From assembly GCA_021774875.1 (NCBI GenBank), contig JAJFIP010000362.1, positions 1 through 36,793 of the forward strand: DNA of 36,793 bases, given 5' to 3'. Below, one piece after another: positions 18,693-27,816 of this stretch. Below the pieces are notes generated by a model. The model ran no database searches. It saw only the letters and a list, made by a program, of their open reading frames with translations, and was not told the DNA's origin. Source of the DNA: Emcibacter sp. GTDB lineage: Bacteria > Pseudomonadota > Alphaproteobacteria > Sphingomonadales > Emcibacteraceae. Both the position numbers and the translations under genes were made by a program. Positions within the stretch are counted from its first letter, which is position 1; each line of letters begins with the position of its first letter.

Positions 18693-18716
18693 GTCGTTTT
18701 TGGCGGCAAGGGTTAA
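18669..18716 (+). repeat. 24-nt imperfect tandem duplication including a stop codon (DVFGGEG* / VVFGGKG*)
   Basis: gatgtgtttggcggggagggttag (18669-18692) followed immediately by gtcgtttttggcggcaagggttaa (18693-18716); 18/24 identical by hand count, same frame. Confidence 0.6.
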
Positions 18717-19573
18717 GCCATCTTTTCCTCATCCTGTTTGCTGTATAATTTATAGAGATAAATAACAGCACCATAATAAATTGACATAATCAAAAGGCTT
18801 GCCATCCCATTAATTGTCCCAAGAATAATGGACATTTTTTTATAAAATGTGGAAATTTCAGCCTGTGTGAAACCCGATATATTATTATAAAAATCTGTAT
18901 ATATCCAACCATATGCCTCGCTAGCCAAAGAATAAACATTGCGTTTACAAACCATAAGCACAAATAATATTAAAAAAGTAAAAATATATCTGCCTTTAAG
19001 CAGCCTAATGCTGGCAGCCATCGCATCAAAAAGATTTTTATCTTTTTGCACTATTTCTATCAAAGTAAAAACAAATAAAACCCCAATAGCAAAAAACAGA
19101 TAATGTTGAAAATAATTGGAAGATATATTGTATTCTATACTAAATTGCGTCCAGGGTAATAATGTAAATAGATAAGATAAGATAACGACCAATAAGATTA
19201 TGGGTCGATAATGTTTTTTTATCAGCCCTCTCACAATATCTAATATTGGCCCTTTACCCGTATCCTTTGCGATGACAGATATAAAAATTACACTTAGCCA
19301 TAATTGCCATAAAAACTCTTGGATGAATAATACAAAAAAATTCATACCCATATAAAAATAAGAAGACCGGTCTATATTTGCCGATGAATCATAGTAACCA
19401 GATTCCTGAGCCATAGCGATCACAAATCCAAATAGATACATCATACCCAATAATAATAAACCAATGAACAGAATACCCACGATTGACCACCCCATCCTAA
19501 AGGGCATCGAAAATGAAAATTTCAAGAAATCCAGAAATTGTTTGAATGATGTTATTGGCATAATATTCCCCAA
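18713..19573 (-). CDS. orphan multi-pass membrane protein, AT-rich gene
   Basis: 286-aa ORF (likely start MPITSFKQFLDF a few codons in) with about six hydrophobic helices; no recognised family; visibly more AT-rich than flanking genes. Confidence 0.7.
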   Translation of the reverse strand: MGNIMPITSFKQFLDFLKFSFSMPFRMGWSIVGILFIGLLLLGMMYLFGFVIAMAQESGYYDSSANIDRSSYFYMGMNFFVLFIQEFLWQLWLSVIFISVIAKDTGKGPILDIVRGLIKKHYRPIILLVVILSYLFTLLPWTQFSIEYNISSNYFQHYLFFAIGVLFVFTLIEIVQKDKNLFDAMAASIRLLKGRYIFTFLILFVLMVCKRNVYSLASEAYGWIYTDFYNNISGFTQAEISTFYKKMSIILGTINGMASLLIMSIYYGAVIYLYKLYSKQDEEKMA

Positions 19574-19596
19574 TTATTACAGATTATCACAGCATC

Positions 19597-20040
19597 CTAC
19601 AAAAAATCCCGGATCATGGCAATCAGGGGTTCGTCAGCGGGGGGCATGGGGTGTTTTGACAGGTCTTGAATCTTGACCCATTTCAGCTTCTGACCTTCTC
19701 TCGCGGTGAGGATTCCGTCCCACTGACGGCACAGGAATGTGGGCATCAAAAGATGAAAATCAGGATATGTATGGGACGCAAAGACAAAGGGGGCGAGACA
19801 GGCCTCAGTCACGTCAATATTCAGTTCCTCATTAAGCTCGCGGATCAGGGCGCGTTCAGGGGTTTCGCCCGCCTCCATCTTGCCGCCGGGAAATTCCCAT
19901 AATCCGGCCATGCTTTTGCCCTGTGGTCTTTCAGACAGCAAAATACGGCCATCAATATCGACCATGATCACCGCCGATACCAATAGCAGCTTCACCGGGT
20001 CTGTGGTGCGTCCCGGAACCTCAGGGCAAAGTTGGCTCAT
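19597..20040 (-). CDS. mutT: Nudix hydrolase, MutT (8-oxo-dGTP diphosphatase) type
   Basis: Nudix box GGKMEAGETPERALIRELNEELNI; SERPQGKSMAGLWEFPGGK. Confidence 0.92.
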   Translation of the reverse strand: MSQLCPEVPGRTTDPVKLLLVSAVIMVDIDGRILLSERPQGKSMAGLWEFPGGKMEAGETPERALIRELNEELNIDVTEACLAPFVFASHTYPDFHLLMPTFLCRQWDGILTAREGQKLKWVKIQDLSKHPMPPADEPLIAMIRDFL

Positions 20041-20585
20041 CCATCTTTCCAGTCTTTAATGTCTATGCGGTAAAATTCACTGCACCCGTCACAATGGCCA
20101 TCCCGGTCATATTCCGGCGGTGGGGTTCCGGCATGATTAAATCCGGCCTTTTCAAGAATTCGCCGCGAGCCGATATTTTCAGTGGCCGTCTGGGCAACAA
20201 TGGCTTTAATGATACCGCCTTTAAATCCGGCCTTGATCACCGCTGTAAGAATTTCCGATCCATACCCCTGACCCCAATAATCAGAGCCTATCACATAGCC
20301 AATTTCGGTTTCAGGTGTTTCAGAAAAAACTCTGATGCCACCCATATGCCGACCTGTGCTTTTGTTAATAATGGAATATCGCGGACTGCTGCCATCGATA
20401 AATTGCTCAATGGCTTCGTCGATGAATTTTTTGCCGTCATAGCGAGTGTAGGGAAAGGGAACATCGTTTGACAGCCATTTTGTCACTTCCCAATTTTCCA
20501 GAATTTCCACAACCGCGTCCAAATCCCACTTTTCATAACAGCGCAAAGCCGTGCGTTCTGTTTCGATTCTATGGGGCAGGGGCAT
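20037..20585 (-). CDS. GNAT family N-acetyltransferase (RimJ/RimL-like)
   Basis: IETERTALRCYEKWDLDAVVEIL..., IGYVIGSDYWGQGYGSEIL, ATENIGSRRILEKAGF; overlaps mutT start by 4 nt. Confidence 0.9.
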   Translation of the reverse strand: MPLPHRIETERTALRCYEKWDLDAVVEILENWEVTKWLSNDVPFPYTRYDGKKFIDEAIEQFIDGSSPRYSIINKSTGRHMGGIRVFSETPETEIGYVIGSDYWGQGYGSEILTAVIKAGFKGGIIKAIVAQTATENIGSRRILEKAGFNHAGTPPPEYDRDGHCDGCSEFYRIDIKDWKDG

Positions 20586-20589
20586 CGAC

Positions 20590-21831
20590 CTAACTCCTGT
20601 AATCGGCATTAATATCGATATAGCCGTGGGTCAAATCACAGGTCCAGACCGTTGCCACGCCCGAGCCCACGCCCACATCAACGGCAAGATTAATATCCTG
20701 TCCTTTAAGGTGAGCTGTGCAGGCATCTTCATCATAGCCCGAAATCGCCATACCCTGTTCGGTCACTTTCTGACCGCCTATGACAATTTCTATTCTGTCC
20801 CGGTCTGCGGCTTCACCGGCTTTGCCGACCGCCATAACAATCCGGCCCCAGTTAGCATCCTCCCCGGCAATGGCGGTTTTCACCAGCGGAGAATTGGCAA
20901 TACTAAAAGCAATGATCTTTGCCGACCGGTTATCTTCAGCCCCAGTGACGGTAACAGTGATAAATTTGCTCGCCCCTTCGCCGTCACGAACGATCTGATG
21001 AGCAAGGTCCTGTGATAAGTCCAAAAAGGCGGCACGGAATTCTGCCAGCGCCGGATCATTGATATTTGTTATCTCGCCAATATCTGTGGTTCCGGTGGCA
21101 AAGGCCAATACCGTGTCCGAGGTGGACGTATCGCTATCGACAGTAATAGAATTAAAAGATTTATCGGCAGTCTCCGTCAATATGGCCTGCAAAATACCCT
21201 GCGGCAAATCCGCATCGGTGAAAATATAGGCCAGCATGGTCGCCATGTCTGGTGCGATCATGCCGGAGCCTTTGGCAAAACCACCAAGCGTCACTGGCAT
21301 GCCGCCAATTGTTGTGGTCCTAACTGCGCCCTTGGCAAAGGTGTCTGTGGTCAGGATTGCTTTAGCCGCCGCGAACCATTTTCCACTGGCAAGATTTTGT
21401 GTCAGGCTTTCGATATGGCTGTTGATTTTCTGATCATCCAGAACTTCCCCGATCACCCCGGTGGAGGAAACATAAACCTGATCAATTTCGCAGCCGATTT
21501 CTTCCGCCAGCATATTCACCGTTGACGTCATGGCGGCATCCCCGGCTTTGCCTGTGAAAGCATTGGCATTACCCGCATTGACCAGCAGAGCCCGGGCTTT
21601 CTTGCCGGTGGCAAGGTTGCTCCGACATAACCCCACCGGCGCCGAAGACGTGCGCGACCGGGTCAGAACGCCGGCCACGGTCGCCCCATTTGGAAAAGCC
21701 ACACAGAGCAAATCATCCCGGCCCTGATATTTCATTTCCGTTGCCGCCGTTGCCAGAAGCACGCCGTCAATTTCCGGAAAATCGGGAAAGACATCCGGTG
21801 CCAGAGGCGAGATTTGTTCAATTTTAGCCAT
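20590..21831 (-). CDS. argJ: bifunctional ornithine acetyltransferase/N-acetylglutamate synthase
   Basis: ALLVNAGNANAFTGKAGD, GGFAKGSGMIAPDMATMLAYIFTDA (autoprocessing site region), GEDANWGRIVMAVGKAG. Confidence 0.95.
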   Translation of the reverse strand: MAKIEQISPLAPDVFPDFPEIDGVLLATAATEMKYQGRDDLLCVAFPNGATVAGVLTRSRTSSAPVGLCRSNLATGKKARALLVNAGNANAFTGKAGDAAMTSTVNMLAEEIGCEIDQVYVSSTGVIGEVLDDQKINSHIESLTQNLASGKWFAAAKAILTTDTFAKGAVRTTTIGGMPVTLGGFAKGSGMIAPDMATMLAYIFTDADLPQGILQAILTETADKSFNSITVDSDTSTSDTVLAFATGTTDIGEITNINDPALAEFRAAFLDLSQDLAHQIVRDGEGASKFITVTVTGAEDNRSAKIIAFSIANSPLVKTAIAGEDANWGRIVMAVGKAGEAADRDRIEIVIGGQKVTEQGMAISGYDEDACTAHLKGQDINLAVDVGVGSGVATVWTCDLTHGYIDINADYRS

Positions 21832-21877
21832 TTTTTTGGGTAGCCCTTAATTTATTCTCTGTCATATAAACCCCCTA

Positions 21878-21996
21878 CGGGAATATTGTCCATTATTTCC
21901 CGCATGATTTAAGTAAAATAATGATATATATGCTTTTTTATCACGCCTTTATCGTGATCAATCATTGACAGACAGGCGTGACGCTCTTATCTGTCA
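21878..21996. promoter_or_regulatory. argJ-secA divergent region with three dyads
   Basis: CGGGAA/TTCCCG (21878-21883/21897-21902); ATCACG-CCTTTAT-CGTGAT (21940-21958); TGACAGA (21966-21972)/TCTGTCA (21990-21996). Confidence 0.4.
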
Positions 21997-22062
21997 TAAG
22001 TAATTTTTTGGCGGTTCGGGTATATTTAACATATCCCCTGAATCCATGTATGAGGAAATAAA

Positions 22063-24813
22063 ATGTTGGGAATGGGCAAGATTGCCAAAAAGATTTTTGG
22101 AACCGCCAATGACCGGTATATAAAAAGTCTGAAACCGCGCATTGAAGCCATTAATGCTCTGGAAGATGACATACAAAAATTATCCGACGCGGAACTTCGG
22201 GCAAAAACCGATGACTTCCGGGACCGTTTGCAGGACGGGGCCACGGTGGACAGCCTGCTGGTAGAAGCCTTTGCCACTGTGCGCGAAGCTGCTATCAGAA
22301 CTCTGGGCCAGCGACATTATGATGTCCAGCTGATCGGCGGTATCGTTCTTCACGAAGGCAAGATTGCTGAAATGAAAACCGGGGAAGGTAAAACTCTGGT
22401 CTCCACCCTGGCCGGTTATCTGAATGCCCTGCCGGGAAAAGGTGTTCATATAGTCACCGTCAATGACTATCTGGCAACCCGTGATGCGGCATGGATGGGA
22501 CAGGTTTTTAATTTTTTAGGGCTCACAACAGGTTGTATCATTCCCAATATAGATGATGAAAGCCGTAAAACGGCTTACGGGGCTGACATTACCTATGCTA
22601 CCAATAATGAACTTGGCTTTGATTATCTGCGCGATAATATGAAATTCCATCCCGATGCCATGGTACAGAGACCCCCGGCATTCGCCATTGTGGATGAGGT
22701 CGACAGTATTCTTATTGACGAGGCCCGGACCCCCCTGATTATCTCCGGCCCGACTGAGGATAAATCAGAGCTTTATGTCTCCATCAATGGCATCATTCCA
22801 GAGCTGGACGATGAAGATTATGAGGTTGATGAAAAAACCAAAGCCGTCTCCCTGACCGAAGAGGGCATGGAGCATCTGGAACAAATCCTGATCAGCCACG
22901 ATTTGATCAAGGGTGAAAATATGTATGATTTTGGCAATGTAGCCGTGGTTCACCATGTTAATCAGGCCCTGAAGGCCCATAAGCTATTCAGCCGCGAGAA
23001 AGATTATATTGTCAAAGATAACGAAGTTATCATCATTGACGAATTCACCGGACGTATGATGGAAGGACGCCGCTATTCCGACGGCCTGCATCAGGCTCTG
23101 GAAGCCAAGGAGGGGGCCGAAATACAAACCGAAAACCAGACTTTGGCCTCGGTCACGTTCCAGAATTATTTCCGGCTTTATCCGAAACTTTCCGGCATGA
23201 CCGGAACTGCCGCCACCGAAGCTGCCGAGTTTGGCGAAATTTATGGCCTGGATGTTACCGAAATTCCCACCCATCTTCCCGTTGGCAGGATTGATGATGA
23301 TGATGAAATCTACCGCACGGCAGATGAAAAATTTGTCGCCATCGTCGAACAGATTGATCACTGTCAAAAGGCCGGGCAACCCATATTGGTGGGTACGGTA
23401 AGTATTGAAAGATCAGAATATCTGTCTGATATGCTTAAAAAACGCAAAATCAAGCATAATGTGCTGAACGCCAAATTCCATGAACAGGAAGCCTATATTA
23501 TCGGACAGGCCGGACGCTTTGGTGCCGTAACCATTGCCACCAATATGGCGGGGCGGGGCACCGATATTCAGCTTGGTGGTAATCTGGATATGCGCCTTGA
23601 GGCCGAGGTCACCGACATTGAAGAAGCCGCCCGCAAAAAACTCGTGGCAAAAATTACTGCCGAAATTACTGCCGAAAAACAGCGGGTGATAAACGCAGGC
23701 GGGCTATATGTGCTTGGCACAGAGCGACATGAAAGCAGGCGCATAGACAACCAGCTTCGTGGCCGATCCGGTCGTCAGGGCGATCCGGGTCATTCCAAAT
23801 TCTTCCTGAGCATGGAAGACGACCTGATGCGTATTTTTGGTGGCGAGCGCATGGACAGCCTGATGCAGAAATTCGGCTTTGAAGAAGGAGAATCCCTGAT
23901 CCATCCCTGGCTTAACCGGGCCGTGGAAAAATCCCAGGAAAAGGTTGAAGCCAGAAACTATGAAATCCGCAAGAACCTGCTGAAATTTGACAATGTGATG
24001 AATGATCAGCGCAAGGCCATTTATGAGCAACGCCGGGAAGTTATGATCAGCGACGACCTGACCGACACCTTGACCGATATGCGGATTCAGGTAGTTGAAG
24101 ATATGGTGGAAACCCATATCCCGCACCGCGCCTATCCACAAGATTGGGATGTGGACGGCATGAGCGTCGAGGCAAATCGAATTTTTGGCCGGGATTTCAA
24201 TCTGAAATACTGGGTTCAGGAAGAAGGCATAGATGCGGGCGGCTTTGAAGATCGACTCATAGATAAGACCGACCGCTTTATGGCAAAGCGCGCCGCCGAC
24301 ATCGGCCCGGACATTATGCGCCAGGTGGAACGCAGTCTGTTGCTACAGGCCATTGATCGTTACTGGAAAGAACATCTGTCCCAACTTGACCATTTGCGTC
24401 AGGTGATACAGCTTCGGGCCTATGGTCAGCGTGACCCGCTCAATGAATATAAAACCGAAGCTTTTGCCATGTTTGAAACTATGCTGGAGGAAACCCGCGA
24501 TAATGTGGTGATGCTGTTATCCCATATTGAAGTTCAGGCCACAGACCCGGTGCCGGAACTGGAAAATCCTGACCATAGTCAATTTGACACCACTCATATT
24601 GATGCCACAACCGGGCATAATGATGCCACATCGGGCGTGAGTTCAAATGATCCTAAATCCTGGAAAAACACCCCCCGCAATGGCCCCTGCCCCTGTGGCT
24701 CGGGCAAGAAATACAAACACTGCCACGGAAAAGTTGTGCCAAAAGTTGGCCGCAACGACCCCTGCCCTTGTGACAGCGGCAAAAAATACAAACATTGCCA
24801 CGGGGCTTTGTAA
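22063..24813 (+). CDS. secA: preprotein translocase ATPase SecA, with two tandem C-terminal SEC-C zinc motifs
   Basis: [21 protein letters not shown] (Walker A), [37 protein letters not shown]-terminus [46 protein letters not shown]. Confidence 0.98.
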   Translation: MLGMGKIAKKIFGTANDRYIKSLKPRIEAINALEDDIQKLSDAELRAKTDDFRDRLQDGATVDSLLVEAFATVREAAIRTLGQRHYDVQLIGGIVLHEGKIAEMKTGEGKTLVSTLAGYLNALPGKGVHIVTVNDYLATRDAAWMGQVFNFLGLTTGCIIPNIDDESRKTAYGADITYATNNELGFDYLRDNMKFHPDAMVQRPPAFAIVDEVDSILIDEARTPLIISGPTEDKSELYVSINGIIPELDDEDYEVDEKTKAVSLTEEGMEHLEQILISHDLIKGENMYDFGNVAVVHHVNQALKAHKLFSREKDYIVKDNEVIIIDEFTGRMMEGRRYSDGLHQALEAKEGAEIQTENQTLASVTFQNYFRLYPKLSGMTGTAATEAAEFGEIYGLDVTEIPTHLPVGRIDDDDEIYRTADEKFVAIVEQIDHCQKAGQPILVGTVSIERSEYLSDMLKKRKIKHNVLNAKFHEQEAYIIGQAGRFGAVTIATNMAGRGTDIQLGGNLDMRLEAEVTDIEEAARKKLVAKITAEITAEKQRVINAGGLYVLGTERHESRRIDNQLRGRSGRQGDPGHSKFFLSMEDDLMRIFGGERMDSLMQKFGFEEGESLIHPWLNRAVEKSQEKVEARNYEIRKNLLKFDNVMNDQRKAIYEQRREVMISDDLTDTLTDMRIQVVEDMVETHIPHRAYPQDWDVDGMSVEANRIFGRDFNLKYWVQEEGIDAGGFEDRLIDKTDRFMAKRAADIGPDIMRQVERSLLLQAIDRYWKEHLSQLDHLRQVIQLRAYGQRDPLNEYKTEAFAMFETMLEETRDNVVMLLSHIEVQATDPVPELENPDHSQFDTTHIDATTGHNDATSGVSSNDPKSWKNTPRNGPCPCGSGKKYKHCHGKVVPKVGRNDPCPCDSGKKYKHCHGAL

Positions 24814-24851
24814 AAAATTTAGGTACAGCCTAGTAATGCAGATAAGTAATG

Positions 24852-25421
24852 TTATTTTGTACTATGAGCAAATATACCAGACCGAGAAGATGAAATAAGG
24901 TTTGTTATAAATTTTAAAATATTGTCCTTAATTGCTCCCTCATTTGCTAACTGTAACCGTTTTGAAGCCAAAAACGAGTCTCCAAACTCCGCTGTATATT
25001 CAACGTCAACTGTTTCGTCATAAACAATCTTTTGTGTTAGCACATCCATTAATTCGTACTTAATAGAAGACTTCACAGTAAGACTTAATCCCATTAGTGG
25101 TTGCTTAATTTTCAAAAGCTTCGCTGTTAATTTATATTTAGTCTCACTTACTGAAATCAACGCATGGGCTTGTAAGCTATTTAATAATGCTTTCTGAAAT
25201 TCTTCATTACCAATTTGCGAAGTCCACAGAGGATTGGTTTTCTTGCCTCCGGAAACTTCTGCAAGTTCCATAGACTGATATAACTTATTTTCCTCTGTTA
25301 TTATATTATTGGATGTTGTTGGCACTACCATAGCGCTCATTCGTGCTCCTGATGAACATGCATTTAATATTAATGCGAGCAGTAAAGACAAAAAGATTTT
25401 TAAGATTGATGTGTTTTTCAT
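24852..25421 (-). CDS. uncharacterised lipoprotein
   Basis: Start MKNTSILKIFLSLLLALILNACSS with lipobox LNAC; SAMVVPTTSNN, KTNPLWTSQIGNEEFQKALLNSL and RLQLANEGAIKDNI resemble a widespread but unnamed lipoprotein family. Confidence 0.75.
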   Translation of the reverse strand: MKNTSILKIFLSLLLALILNACSSGARMSAMVVPTTSNNIITEENKLYQSMELAEVSGGKKTNPLWTSQIGNEEFQKALLNSLQAHALISVSETKYKLTAKLLKIKQPLMGLSLTVKSSIKYELMDVLTQKIVYDETVDVEYTAEFGDSFLASKRLQLANEGAIKDNILKFITNLISSSRSGIFAHSTK

Positions 25422-25503
25422 TGAATATTCCCCTTGTAATATTAATGGCTTACCTATATCAACTAATTGTATTAAAATCAATGCTTACATAGGATAGGGG
25501 TCA

Positions 25504-25869
25504 ATGAAAAATATGTCTATGCTTGTATTGCTCATGTTAGCTTCTTGCGGCGGCAGAGTTGGCAACATTGTTTCAGAAACGCGCAATATTGATAGTATTC
25601 TTACTTGCGGCCACATGGCTGCTGAATTTGAAAATAATTTGGATACAGTCAAAGACATTGCAAAGGAAAAAACCGCCCAAGAAGTCAACAATTTAGGTCT
25701 TCTCATTGCAATGCCGCTCTTTCTTGATCTCAAAAATACTGAAAGAAAAGAGATTCTCGCATTACAAAAAAGAAACGAAAGACTTTCGATGCTTTTACAA
25801 GAGAAAAATTGTGCCTATACTTATCGAAAATCAACATCCAAAGCCAAAATTGAAACTGATAATAATTAA
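25504..25869 (+). CDS. small uncharacterised lipoprotein
   Basis: MKNMSMLVLLMLASCGG (lipobox LASC); conserved-looking CGHMAAEFENN...NNLGLLIAMPLFLDLKNTERKEILALQKRNERLSMLLQEKNC; preceded by GGATAGGGG. Confidence 0.7.
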   Translation: MKNMSMLVLLMLASCGGRVGNIVSETRNIDSILTCGHMAAEFENNLDTVKDIAKEKTAQEVNNLGLLIAMPLFLDLKNTERKEILALQKRNERLSMLLQEKNCAYTYRKSTSKAKIETDNN

Positions 25870-25897
25870 ACTTACTTTTAGAAATTAATTGTGGCCT

Positions 25898-26851
25898 TTA
25901 AAGCCCGGCTTTGCCCATATTGAGGAATTTTTTGCGGCGCAGGGTTCTCAGCTTGTCACCGCTGAGGGCGGATAATTCGCTTAAGGCTGTTTCCAGTGAT
26001 TTACGGATCGTGTCCATGGTCAGGGTATGGTCACGGTGAGCACCGCCGACCGGCTCGGGGATAATTTCATCAATCACTTTTAGTTCCAGCAAATCCTGCG
26101 CGGTTATTTTCAGGGCATTGGCGGCATCTTCGGCATGGTCAGATGTGCGCCATAATATGGAAGCGCAGCCTTCGGGTGATATTACCGAATAAACCGCATG
26201 TTCCATCATCAAAACCCGGTTTCCAGCCGCCAGTGCCACCGCGCCTCCTGACCCGCCTTCGCCGACAATGATTGTGACCAGCGGGACTTTCAGACCCAGA
26301 CAGGCTTCCGTGGAACGGGCAATGGCTTCGGCCTGCCCCCGCTCTTCGGCGCCAACGCCGGGATAGGCACCGGAGGTGTCCACCAATGTGATCACCGGAA
26401 TATCAAAATGTTCGGCCATTTGTAACAGGCGAATGGTTTTGCGGTAGCCTTCGGGCCGCGCCATGCCAAAATTATGTCTGATCCGGCTCTCGGTATCATG
26501 GCCTTTTTCATGGCCAATCACCATCACCGACTGACCCTTGAACCGGCCAAGGCCACCGGTGATCGCCTCATCATCGGAAAAGGCCCGGTCGCCAGCAAGC
26601 GGCATAAAATCAGTGATCAGACTTGCTACATAATCATTAAAATGGGGTCGTTCCGGGTGGCGGGCGACCTTGATCTTCTGCCAGGGGGTTAATTTGCCAT
26701 AGGTATCCCTGAGTAGCTTATCCCGCTTGGTTTCCAGCCGCATGACCTCTTCGGCGATATTTATTTCCTCGCCACTTTCAAGGTTATTCATATCGCGGAT
26801 CCGGCTTTCCAGCTCAGCTATGGGTTTTTCAAAATCCAGATAAGTCAGCAT
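25898..26851 (-). CDS. accA: acetyl-CoA carboxylase carboxyltransferase subunit alpha
   Basis: MLTYLDFEKPIAELESRI, GHEKGHDTESRIRHNFGMARPEGYRKT, GEGGSGGAVALAAGNRVLMMEHAVYSVISPEGCASILWR. Confidence 0.97.
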   Translation of the reverse strand: MLTYLDFEKPIAELESRIRDMNNLESGEEINIAEEVMRLETKRDKLLRDTYGKLTPWQKIKVARHPERPHFNDYVASLITDFMPLAGDRAFSDDEAITGGLGRFKGQSVMVIGHEKGHDTESRIRHNFGMARPEGYRKTIRLLQMAEHFDIPVITLVDTSGAYPGVGAEERGQAEAIARSTEACLGLKVPLVTIIVGEGGSGGAVALAAGNRVLMMEHAVYSVISPEGCASILWRTSDHAEDAANALKITAQDLLELKVIDEIIPEPVGGAHRDHTLTMDTIRKSLETALSELSALSGDKLRTLRRKKFLNMGKAGL

Positions 26852-26919
26852 ATATATTTCTCAAAAAATAACAGATATATAAATTCATATACTTCACGCC
26901 TGCCCTTATAACCCCCATT

Positions 26920-27816
26920 TCACGCCTTGGAAAGAGGATGTTTTTGCTGCACCAGCGTTTTCAGCCTTTCCTCCAGTACATGAGTGTAAATCTGGGTTGT
27001 GCTGATGTCAGAATGGCCGAGCATTTTCTGCACCGCCCGCAAGTCTGCGCCGTGGGCCAACAGGTGGGTGGCGAAGGCATGTCGCAGCACATGGGGTGAC
27101 AGATGGCTTGGTAATATTCCGGCATCCGCCCCCAATTGTTTTAATAGTTGGGCAAAGCGGTGTCGGGTCAGATGCCCTTTTGCGCCGCGCGAGGGAAATA
27201 ACCACTTTCCGCCAGTTTCTGCAACCGCTTCACTATAGGACTCTACAGCCCGGATGGCCCGCGCATTCATGGGCACCAGCCGTTCCTTGTCCCCCTTGCC
27301 GCGCACATAAATATAGGGCTGACCGGACCTGACCGCCATCAGGGGCAGACTGACAAGTTCAGTCACCCGAAGTCCGGTGGCATAGAGCAATTCAATCAGG
27401 GCATGGAGCCGTAGCGATTTCAGATCCCCCTTTTGGTCTGCCTGATTCTGGGCTTCTTCCAGCAATCTGCTCACCTGACTTTCACTGATCAATTTAGGCA
27501 GGGTCTTGCCCAGTCTCGGGCTATCAATGCCGAGCACAGGATTGTCATCCCTGATGCCTTCGGCATACAGAAACTTGTAAAATTGTCTTAGCGTAGACAA
27601 TTTACGGGCTTGAGTTCTGGCCGCCATGCCCTGAGTTTGTAATAAGCTCAGATAGGCCCGTACGTGATCCCGGGTGATGGCTTTCAGGCTTATAGTATTA
27701 TTTTCTGAAAGCTGATCCAGATCCCTCTCGTAAGATTCCAGCGTATTTTGCGAGGCCCCTCTTTCAGCACCGAGCATCTCCAGAAACTGGCTGATCAGGG
27801 TCCGGTCAGAATCCAT
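26920..27816 (-). CDS. xerD: tyrosine site-specific recombinase XerD-like
   Basis: [55 protein letters not shown] (R-HxxR-H-Y); start [15 protein letters not shown] at 27816. Confidence 0.92.
   Translation of the reverse strand: MDSDRTLISQFLEMLGAERGASQNTLESYERDLDQLSENNTISLKAITRDHVRAYLSLLQTQGMAARTQARKLSTLRQFYKFLYAEGIRDDNPVLGIDSPRLGKTLPKLISESQVSRLLEEAQNQADQKGDLKSLRLHALIELLYATGLRVTELVSLPLMAVRSGQPYIYVRGKGDKERLVPMNARAIRAVESYSEAVAETGGKWLFPSRGAKGHLTRHRFAQLLKQLGADAGILPSHLSPHVLRHAFATHLLAHGADLRAVQKMLGHSDISTTQIYTHVLEERLKTLVQQKHPLSKA

Noticed and set aside
26920-27816. Integrase suggesting a mobile element
   Set aside because: Sequence and setting fit chromosomal XerD; no attachment-site repeats, tRNA or cargo genes seen.
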